Shown piece after piece: positions 56,070-64,000 of a stretch of DNA of 64,000 bases (position 1 is the stretch's first letter; each line of letters opens with the position of its first letter). This DNA comes from Lithodes maja. Taxonomy: Eukaryota; Arthropoda; Malacostraca; Decapoda; Lithodidae. Location: positions 1 through 64,000 of the forward strand of contig JBAKBP010004427.1 of NCBI GenBank assembly GCA_037953745.1, read 5' to 3'. The notes under the pieces are model-generated. The model made no database searches, was not told the origin of the DNA, and worked only from the letters and a program-made list of their open reading frames with translations. The translations under genes were made by a program, and so were the position numbers.

Positions 56070-56847
56070 CTCTGTTATGCCCTGTTTTTCTACAGGTTTA
56101 ACTTGGGTAATGTGAGTTCTAATTGACTGGGTATATAAGGCTGCATGCACAATACAAGATATGAGGAATAGAGAACACAAAAAAACACATGGTAGCAAGT
56201 TACACGATCACGTTTATTGATATACCACTGCAGAATACTTGTGTAAGACAATATAATAGAATCGAACAACACTAGCATAAGTGGATCTGGATGGAGCCTA
56301 GTCTCCCACTTCCAACGTTCAGGTATTAATCTTCTGATCACTGGCTTTGATTTAACAGGTTTATATACCGAAGACCATCAATGTTACTTATAGATTCATA
56401 TTCACTGTTAGATTTATTACTGGTAGCTCTGGTGCACAAGTAGTAGTTCACAGACTAGATTAGACACGCGTATTTTAGAGCACGGGAATTCTAGTAACCT
56501 CAGGGGATCCTGATCTAAGTTTTATATCCTTGTTTCAGAAATACATAGAACGCAAATCAGTGGGCGAACGTTAGATATCACTAGAGTTTTAATATCTGAA
56601 TAAGGTAATTACGAGAGTCAAGGTCGCCTGTTAATTAAAGAGCACTGATCGCTTAGTACGTCCCAAATGGAATGGTTAAGTATGAATGTAATGCCCTCGA
56701 AAATGTCCCGCACCCACAATAATACTAACCCGAGTTGACGTCAGGTATAGCGTAAAATAGTCGTAGATGGTAAGTCCAATAAACTCATCTCGAGAGACTA
56801 TCACCGTGGTTCTTAAAAATCGGACTAAGGTTGCTATACTTTTGTAC

Positions 56848-56930
56848 GTCCGTGGTAGTACAGTGGGTTAGCGCGCGGGCCTGGTGGTGATGGTGGTGCG
56901 TCACTAACCAGGGTTCGAACCCCACCCAAG
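56848..56930 (+). repeat. tRNA-derived SINE head in tandem unit 1
   Basis: A-box-like GTAGTACAGTGGGTTAGC, then a long GGTGGTGATGG segment, then B box GGTTCGAACCC at 56,912-56,922. Likely a SINE whose body continues to about 57,076 (GGTTGATCCTAAAGGTAACC). Confidence 0.6.
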
Positions 56931-57852
56931 GCATCTCAAAACCTGTGGGTTTTTTAGGGGGGTTAAATTCCCTTCAGAGGTTCGTACCCCGCGCCAGGTA
57001 CCAGGAAAGGTTGATCCTAAAGGTAACCTGGGGAAAATTCCCATTCCTATTTAACCTGGAAAAACCTAGCATTTCATTGTTATGCCCTGTTTTTCTACAG
57101 GTTTAACTTGGGTAATGTAAGTTCTAATTGACTGGGTATATAAGGCTGCATGCACAATACAAGATATGAGGAATAGAGAACACAAAAAAACACATGGTAG
57201 CAAGTTACACGATCACGTTTATTGATATACCACTGCAGAATACTTGTGTAAGACAATATAATAGAATCGAACAACACTAGCATAAGTGGATCTGGATGGA
57301 GCCTAGTCTCCCACTTCCAACGTTCAGGTATTAATCTTCTGATCACTGGCTTTGATTTAACAGGTTTATATACCGAAGACCATCAATGTTACTTATAGAT
57401 TCATATTCACTGTTAGATTTATTACTGGTAGCTCTGGTGCACAAGTAGTAGTTCACAGACTAGATTAGACACGCGTATTTTAGAGCACGGGAATTCTAGT
57501 AACCTCAGGGGATACTGATCTAAGTTTTATATCCTTGTTTCAGAAATACATAGAACGCAAATCAGTGGGCGAACGTTAGATATCACTAGAGTTTTAATAT
57601 CTGAATAAGGTAATTACGAGAGTCAAGGTCGCCTGTTAATTAAAGAGCACTGATCGCTTAGTACGTCCCAAATGGAATGGTTAAGTATGAATGTAATGCC
57701 CTCGAAAATGTCCCGCACCCACAATAATACTAACCCGAGTTGACGTCAGGTATAGCGTAAAATAGTCGTAGATGGTAAGTCCAATAAACTCATCTCGAGA
57801 GACTATCACCGTGGTTCTTAAAAATCGGACTAAGGTTGCTATACTTTTGTAC

Positions 57853-57935
57853 GTCCGTGGTAGTACAGTGGGTTAGCGCGCGGGCCTGGTGGTGATGGTG
57901 GTGCGTCACTAAACAGGGTTCGAACCCCACCCAAG
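57853..57935 (+). repeat. tRNA-derived SINE head in tandem unit 2
   Basis: Same segment exactly 1,005 bp later, B box at 57,917-57,927, with one substitution nearby (AACCAGG to AAACAGG). It was therefore copied together with the whole unit. Confidence 0.6.
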
Positions 57936-58278
57936 GCATCTCAAACCCTGTGGGTTTTTTAGGGGGGTTAAATTCCCTTCAGAGGTTCGTACCCCGCGCC
58001 AGGTACCAGGAAAGGTTGATCCTAAAGGTAACCTGGGGAAAATTCCCATTCTTATTTAACCTGGAAAAACCTAGCATTTCATTGTTATGCCCTGTTTTTC
58101 TAAAGGTTTAACTTGGGTAATGTGAGTTCTAATTGACTGGGTATATAAGGCTGCATGCACAATACAAGATATGAGGAATAGAGAACACCAAAAAACACAT
58201 GGTAGCAAGTTACACGATCACGTTTATTGATATACCACTGCAGAATACTTGTGTAAGACAATATAATAGAATCGAACA

Positions 58279-60123
58279 TGTTACGACCGGGCACTCGGGT
58301 ACACTAGGGCTCTTACACAGGACTCGAGTAAGGCTCGCTGCCACAACGGAAACACACGATCCCAACCCCAGAGTACTGCCAGCCGAACAAAAAACGCCAC
58401 TACCCTCCAGAGTTCTATCTGCTATAACGGGGTATACAAGAACTCGGTACTAGCGTTTCACACAACAGACTAATAACAAGACGGGAGTTATCTAGTCTGG
58501 TCAACAATCAAACAAAGAAGAAAGTACTACAACACTAAAGAATAGTGTTGGCCGAAGCCGAAGTAATCCACCCTTGAACTAAGAACTTAAGAAGTCCTCC
58601 ACCCTCTACTTCGGATCGGCACTATTACGTTACGTTAAACAATAGTCCTCGAGCATCAAGCAAGGAATCTTCTGATAAGTTAGATGCTTCTCGAATACTC
58701 ATAAGAAGTAAGTATCGGATTTTGAACAGCAATTTAATGAATAACTCACTGGTAATTAAAGGCTTTAAATTGACATAAGAAGAATTATAAGAATAAGCAA
58801 TAGGATATGGCAAACATTAAGAAGAAGTACTCCGACAATGCACTGGCAATAGCCTACTAAGATTGTGCTCGTGGGCCACTAATCTCTGAAGTAGCTAAGC
58901 GTGCCACACATGAAATCAATAGTGCTTAAACAATAATATACATAAGGAGAAGCTTCAATACTATACTGTATCTGCTGGTCGAGCAAAGTCTAGCTGGGAT
59001 ATCTAAGGTTAAGAGACAATGGCTGAGCAAGCGGCTCGTAGCCTAGCGAGGTCCTTAAGACTGTGCGGCCAAATTACGGTAATTGACGGGATGCTCTCTT
59101 GAGAGATACAGATCACTAGTATCTGGTTCTCTCCTGGCGATCCTCTCAAAGTCAAGCAAATGAGATAGCACAGTGTTGGGTGGCACAGGCAAAAGCCCTC
59201 ACTCGCAACACAGTGCTAAACTCCCACGGTACACAGTCAGAAAGACCACCTAGGCGTTCCACGTCTCCGTTGCAATTGTACTGGTTCAACCGCAACCTAG
59301 TACTCATAGGAAATCACAACTCAGAAACCCTATCCCAGTCTAGCATTGCCTAAACCAGCAGAAAACAGGAACATGAATAATCGCACACAGGGAAATGCAT
59401 ATACGAGTGCAACAAACATCAATCAATCCTATTCTAGTTAACCCTTCCAAAAATAGGCTATCTAACAGGCACTTATCTCGTGAGAACTCAAGCGATAATA
59501 CTTTGGCTGACTAAATCTGCACCAAAGGGGTCATGGAGGTTAAACAGGGACGAGAAGAGAAGAAGATAGGCTGTTCAGAGAGTAGAGAAAGTTCACATCA
59601 GTCGGAAGAATATGGATAGTTGCAAGGGATATGAGAAGTCGCTTTGCCTGATGAGCTCTGAGGAAAATGCGGCGGGACCTCCCTTTTTATACTCGGCCCT
59701 TTAGTGAGCATAACGCCAACTACTAAGGACCGCCCACTGGCAATCATGACGTCATATTCTCTCTCAATCTGGGATCGACAAAGAACTTCCCACGCGCTGA
59801 GAGGGAGGAAGGGGGGAGGGAGGAGGGAGTGAGGCCTACACACCTCGTGGCGCGCTCACTGGCCGTCGTTACATAACTCTCTCTCTCATCATTGTATATA
59901 AGTCCCACACACAATACTTATAACTAATGATATAAAATAGAACTCGTTGACTTAGAAGAAAACAAAATACATAATGATAATACTTATAGTACAACGGTTC
60001 ACATAAACTGAGTTAGGAAACTCTACACAGACTACAGCCAAAGTTCCTGCCCTGACGATCCTAGCGAGGGTGGGGCCTGACTGGGCGTTCTGTACAGCAT
60101 GCTCATACTCGACATGCGTCACA
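58279..60123 (-). repeat. 3' LTR of element III
   Basis: 1,845 bp, TG...CA ends, clearly related to both LTRs of element II but more different from them than they are from each other. TATA-like box at 59,683-59,691 (minus). Confidence 0.9.
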
Positions 60124-60607
60124 CCTCCCCCAAGATTTTACTTGCTCAACCCTGAGCTAAAATCTGATATACAGAACCCCATCAAACCCCTCACACCCAG
60201 CGACCGCATGGCACTAAAACAACGCTGAGTTTATCACTAAAACACATCTTATAAAAAAAAATTCACATTTCATAACTCCTCCCAACAATAGTAAAAGACA
60301 TAATATCATGCTCCCAGAGCGAGCTTACAGCAGCTCAGCCGTTTGATAGTTCGTGGACTACTCAAACACTATAGGCTATGACAAACTTATACAATTATCT
60401 ATATCAAAAAGAAAGAGTTTTTATATGATTTTTATATTTTAATATGTTTTTTTCCGGCTGCACTATAAGGGCAGCCTATTTTCTTCTATACCAAACGCTC
60501 AACAATCCTGCTTTACGACCCAATACGCTGGGCTACAACCGCGAGCCAACAAGCACCAAGCGCAAAATACTACTCAAACCAAAGCAGGAGGCTACCCGTG
60601 TGTCAAT
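60124..60607 (-). other. Polypurine tract and 3' non-coding region of element III
   Basis: CTTGGGGGAGG (minus) at 60,124-60,134 directly before the LTR, then about 470 bp AT-rich sequence matching element II 21,748-22,228. Confidence 0.75.
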
Positions 60608-63600
60608 CTACCCAGGATCATATACCCCTGAACGACCACATGCAACCTCGTTGTCACAACCGGCAATATGGCTTATGTCCAGGTTATATACCAATAACCT
60701 TAGTGACCACCTGGTCAGCCTCATATTCCGATTGTGAAACTGGTCCAAGATCTCGAGAGGGTAATGATCTGGGTAAACTACACCGACCGGACCATAGGCT
60801 GGAACATAGATCTCGAAATGCCCCAGCGCATCATTGTCCTTTTCACTTTCATTCATCAGGCTCTGAAACGTTGCTGGTGCATTCTTAAGTCCGTAGGGCA
60901 TAACATTACACCGGTAAGTACTCCCGTCCACCACAAAACCACATACCTCTTTAGCGCGCTCGGACAAAGGTACTTGCCAGTAACCTTTTACTAAATCAAC
61001 TTTAGACAAAAACCGAGCATTACCAATTTTATCAACACTATCATCAACCCGAGGAAGAGGATATGGGTTAGTTGGAGTCAAACCGTTTAGCCTACGGAAA
61101 TCAATACAGAAGCGTACCTTGCCATCTGGTTTAGGCTGCAGTGTTACGGGGGAAGTCCATTTAACGGTACCTTTCTCTATCAACCCTCTACCGAGCATAT
61201 ACTCCAACTCATCCCTCAGAGCGGGTAGTTTTATGGGGGGCACACGGTATGGGATTGACTTAAAGGGTAGATGGTGCCCCACGTCAACATCATGCATAGC
61301 CTGAGTAGTGAGGCCTGGATGTTCAGCGAATACAGTGGGGTATAAACCGAGCAACTGACGGATAGCTTCAAATTGCGGCTCAGGCAAATGGGCTATAGCC
61401 TCGTCAGCCCTTAGGCTCGAGTTCCCCGCCCACTGATCCGCTGAAACATGGTGATCCCAGCTATCCTCCTCTGAAGCTTGACTGTCCCCCTCTCCTTCTC
61501 CACCACGGCCGCAACAAGCCAACACAGGGACAGTGAGAGGCTCAGAGGGGCGCCTCACATACTCTTTTATCAGGTTCACGTGACATAACTGATTCTTCTT
61601 CCTCCTGTCTGGAGTGGCAACAAGGTAATCTAGGTCCGAAATTTTCTCCACAATTTTATAGGGTCCAGTATACTTCGCCGACAAGGGGTTACCCACCAAA
61701 GGCAACAAAATCAACACCTCCTGTCCCACAATGAACTCCCGGAGCTTCACTTTGCGATCATACCTGTCCTTCATTAAAGCTTGTGACCCTGTTAAATTCC
61801 GACCTGCCATCTCCAGACTCTTAAGCATGCGCTCACGGCTTTCAAACACATACTTCAACAAGGAACAAGGCGGCACAGTTCCTTCCCAAATTTCCCGCAG
61901 CATATTAAGGGGGCCCCTGACTCGGTGTCCAAAAATCAGCTCGTTTGGACTAAATCCCAGGCTCTCACCAGGCACTTCCCGAGCAGCAAACAGTACATAC
62001 GGCAATCCAAGATCCCAATCTCTTCCGTTATCAGCACAATAACACCTGAGCATGCTTTTAAGGGTGGCATGCCACCGCTCAAGCACCCCTTGGCTCTCAG
62101 GGTGATACGCTGACGATACCACCGCCCGTATTCCATGCTGTTGCATTGTTTGCTTAAAGAGATTGGAGGTGAAATTGGACCCCTGATCAGACTGAATCTC
62201 CTCCGGGTACCCGTACCTTGAAAAGTACCACAACAAGTTACTGACTACCGTCTTAGCCATGCCGTTTTTCATGGGGTATGCATCGGGGTATCTAGTGGCA
62301 ACATCCATGATGGTTAACAAAATTTTATTACCAGCCTTTGTGGGAGGGAGGGGACCAACCATGTCAACAACAATCTTACTAAAAGGTGGCCCAATTACAG
62401 GAATAGGGTGCAACGGAGCTTTAGGAATAACTTGGTTTGGTTTCCCGACCCGTTGACAAATATCACATGAGTTTATCCAGGACTGCACATGAGACTTCAT
62501 CCCCGGCCACCAAAACAACTTCCCCAAAGCCGCCACCGTTTTTCTTACCCCCAAATGTCCTGCCAGCGGTGTGTCATGCGCCAAACTCAGTAGGCTATCC
62601 CTGCACTCCCGCGGCACCATCAACTGGTCCACTACCCCGGACCCCATCTTCCAGCTACGGTTAGGGTCTTGAAAACGCCGATACAGGATGCCATCTAAAT
62701 AAAAAAAATCTCCCGGCTGTGCATCACCGTCCTCGTCGAGCTCCACAGCTCCATTAGCACACGTTTGGAGCTCAGGGTCCTCCAGCTGCAACCGACGTAT
62801 ATCTGAGGGTGCCAAGCGATCTAACTGCTCCCGGAGCAATGCATGACCCTCCCCGATACTGAGCTGCTCCCTCTGTCTCTCTCGATGTTCATAACGTTGC
62901 TGTCGTGGAGACTCGTCATGCCCAGCCTCGTCACTCTCGATGACAGGCCCAGGGGCTACTCCAGAACTAAGTAATGGTGCTAATACTGAATCACCCAGGA
63001 GAGCCGCCGAGTCAAAACTCTTAAAACCAACTCCAGCTTTAGCCTCCTCCTGTTGATCGTTCCTCTGCTGGTCTGAAGACGGAGGACTAGGCGGTGACAC
63101 TTTAGCTGCCCGAGCTCGGGTGACAGCACACGCCATGGGTTGTGCCTGGCACCGCTCGACCCACTCTCGCTCTTCCCTACTCACGTCGGCCGGCCTCTCG
63201 GCAACGACTAAGGGTAGAACCTCAGAAGCGGGCATTGCAAAGTCGTTGCCGAGAAGAAGGTCGACGCCCTCCACTGGCAGTTTCTCCACAATCCCAACAT
63301 CCAATTCACGTGCCACACCATCCACCTCCAACTCCAACCGCACCAGCGGGTATGACCGAGTTGCATTAATACCCTGCACCACCACCACCCGAGCCGCATT
63401 TATAGGGTAGCCAGTCAAGTTTTTCATCAAAGTCTGGGAAGCACCTGTATCACGCAAGACCTCTACTCCATGCTTGCGCCCCGCCCACATCACGCAACCC
63501 CGTCCTCTATGGTCGCAAAAAACATCCTGAGCAGGGTTCGAGCCTCCCAGGTGCTTCTGCATTGGCTGTGCCTCAGCCTCTGACGAACTGCCCCGGGCAA

Positions 63601-64000
63601 ACTCAGAAGGCTTCAGAGACACACCAATGTTGCAGGCCAAAGACACAGCTGCTGTAGGTGGTTTGCTAGGACAGACTCTTGCAAAGTGCCCCTTTTTATG
63701 ACATTGATAACACTCTAACTCCCCTTTGGGCTTCCCTTGGTACTGGGAAGGGCCCGGCCCCTTCTTAAATGGGACGGTGCTAGTCTTGTGGTCAGTCTTG
63801 GTATCATAACTCTTGTACTTGTTTGCATAAGATATATTACTAACTCGGGGGGGTGGGGCGTCACGCCCCTTGTTACCTGCCTCACTACGCTGGGCAGACC
63901 CGCACCCACGAATTAATGATAGCCGGAGGTCAGCCATCTCAGCTGCCTCCTGTAGAGTTTTTGGATTCTTTTCTTTAATAGTTAAAGTCATTTCTGCACC
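60608..64000 (-). CDS. Gag-Pol with integrase before a truncated RT (element III, partial)
   Basis: Open to the window edge; 1,127 codons are visible from the Met at 63,991, which is internal to gag. Order: gag end, CCHC knuckle CYQCHKKGHFARVCPSK (about 63,680-63,720), protease VLRDTGASQTL, and integrase zinc region (DTPLAGHLGVRKT, CDICQRVGKPNQ). The integrase core follows with VVDMVGPLPP, IQSDQGSNFTS and YHPESQGVLERWH. RT comes last, with TSPVTLQPKPDGKVRFCIDF, SKVDLVKGYWQVPL (motif A) and VMPYGLKNAPATFQSLMN (motif B). After MNESEKDNDALGHFEIYV it jumps to RNase H, so the YxDD motif and most RNase H catalytic residues are absent. Integrase and protease look intact; reverse transcription should not work from this protein alone. 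Confidence 0.9.
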   Translation of the reverse strand, partial: GAEMTLTIKEKNPKTLQEAAEMADLRLSLIRGCGSAQRSEAGNKGRDAPPPRVSNISYANKYKSYDTKTDHKTSTVPFKKGPGPSQYQGKPKGELECYQCHKKGHFARVCPSKPPTAAVSLACNIGVSLKPSEFARGSSSEAEAQPMQKHLGGSNPAQDVFCDHRGRGCVMWAGRKHGVEVLRDTGASQTLMKNLTGYPINAARVVVVQGINATRSYPLVRLELEVDGVARELDVGIVEKLPVEGVDLLLGNDFAMPASEVLPLVVAERPADVSREEREWVERCQAQPMACAVTRARAAKVSPPSPPSSDQQRNDQQEEAKAGVGFKSFDSAALLGDSVLAPLLSSGVAPGPVIESDEAGHDESPRQQRYEHRERQREQLSIGEGHALLREQLDRLAPSDIRRLQLEDPELQTCANGAVELDEDGDAQPGDFFYLDGILYRRFQDPNRSWKMGSGVVDQLMVPRECRDSLLSLAHDTPLAGHLGVRKTVAALGKLFWWPGMKSHVQSWINSCDICQRVGKPNQVIPKAPLHPIPVIGPPFSKIVVDMVGPLPPTKAGNKILLTIMDVATRYPDAYPMKNGMAKTVVSNLLWYFSRYGYPEEIQSDQGSNFTSNLFKQTMQQHGIRAVVSSAYHPESQGVLERWHATLKSMLRCYCADNGRDWDLGLPYVLFAAREVPGESLGFSPNELIFGHRVRGPLNMLREIWEGTVPPCSLLKYVFESRERMLKSLEMAGRNLTGSQALMKDRYDRKVKLREFIVGQEVLILLPLVGNPLSAKYTGPYKIVEKISDLDYLVATPDRRKKNQLCHVNLIKEYVRRPSEPLTVPVLACCGRGGEGEGDSQASEEDSWDHHVSADQWAGNSSLRADEAIAHLPEPQFEAIRQLLGLYPTVFAEHPGLTTQAMHDVDVGHHLPFKSIPYRVPPIKLPALRDELEYMLGRGLIEKGTVKWTSPVTLQPKPDGKVRFCIDFRRLNGLTPTNPYPLPRVDDSVDKIGNARFLSKVDLVKGYWQVPLSERAKEVCGFVVDGSTYRCNVMPYGLKNAPATFQSLMNESEKDNDALGHFEIYVPAYGPVGVVYPDHYPLEILDQFHNRNMRLTRWSLRLLVYNLDISHIAGCDNEVACGRSGVYDPG

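Larger units (their letters stand above)
50452..56072 (-). mobile_element. Gmr1-like Gypsy element IV (family A), 5' part displaced
   Basis: 3' LTR at 50,452-52,599, polypurine tract, RNase H, RT, integrase, and the region just after protease, all on the minus strand. It is broken at 56,072 by the 1,005-bp repeat, just after the codons for the EKVRPDP block. Gag, protease and the 5' LTR are therefore missing from view. It inserted in the intron of the Harbinger second gene. Confidence 0.9.
56073..58278 (+). repeat. 1,005-bp tandem repeat, 2.2 copies
   Basis: Units start TGTTATGCCC at 56,073, 57,078 and 58,083; both full units are exactly 1,005 bp and differ at only a handful of sites. The third stops at 58,278, where element III has inserted. 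Each unit has a tRNA-like segment. Read on the minus strand, the units end GGGCATAACA and contain AATAAA, which recalls an LTR. Confidence 0.92.
58279..64000 (-). mobile_element. Gmr1-like Gypsy element III (family B), 5' end outside window
   Basis: 3' LTR at 58,279-60,123, polypurine tract, then one long open frame to the window edge. Inserted in the third unit of the 1,005-bp repeat; the left flank AACA (58,275-58,278) should recur at the far end if a 4-bp duplication was made. Integrase lies upstream of RT, and RT is truncated as in element II. Confidence 0.9.

Noticed and set aside
56090..57346. Identical 83-codon frames at 56,090-56,341 and 57,095-57,346
   Set aside because: Identity is due to the 1,005-bp tandem duplication; no domain or coding bias, and the third copy starts differently.

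Overview
This is eukaryotic repeat DNA. I found no host protein-coding gene. Almost everything recognisable is a transposable element or a tandem repeat. The mix (CR1-like and RTE-like LINEs, Gypsy elements, one PIF/Harbinger transposon, many AT-rich microsatellites) and a short CCTAA/TTAGG run at about 33,395-33,417, the arthropod-type telomere motif, suggest an arthropod. A decapod crustacean is my guess; that is inference from repeat style, not proof.

Layout. 1-2,055: RTE-like LINE. 2,056-6,634: internal region of a minus-strand Gypsy element ('family A'), whose LTR sequence from 6,635 is broken up by other insertions, including an RTE endonuclease fragment and a CR1 copy at 8,205-9,334. 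11,370-13,430: decayed plus-strand Gypsy RT/RNase H interrupted by a fold-back element. 13,425-15,084: LINE fragments. 15,550-19,540: an old minus-strand CR1-like LINE with esterase-type ORF1, endonuclease and RT remnants. 19,873-28,321: a complete Gypsy element ('family B') with about 99% identical LTRs, a TACG target duplication and one intact 1,342-codon ORF that lacks integrase and the RT active site. 28,322-29,550: Jockey-like LINE. 29,550-37,230: mostly unrecognised, with a 24-bp and a 48-bp minisatellite. 37,231-45,175: a minus-strand near full-length CR1 split by three younger LINE insertions. 46,463-50,451: a PIF/Harbinger transposon with two convergent genes. 50,452-56,072: a second family A Gypsy element. 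56,073-58,278: a 1,005-bp tandem repeat. 58,279-64,000: a second family B element that runs off the window.

Main biological point. In three elements (I at 2,056-6,563, IV at 52,600-56,072, III at 60,124-64,000) the integrase lies upstream of reverse transcriptase in the same reading direction, and in all three a single ORF spans both. Ty3/Gypsy elements normally have RT-RNase H-integrase. The order here is like Ty1/Copia, but the motifs are Gypsy-type. This matches the Gmr1 group, originally described from deuterostomes. Family B has also produced deletion derivatives: II and III share an RT-RNase H deletion junction, and II has also lost integrase in frame, yet II looks recently inserted and is probably mobilised in trans.

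The right third is nested at least four deep: Harbinger, then Gypsy IV, then the 1,005-bp repeat, then Gypsy III. These elements act independently; there is no operon-like cooperation apart from the two Harbinger genes and the presumed trans-mobilisation of family B.
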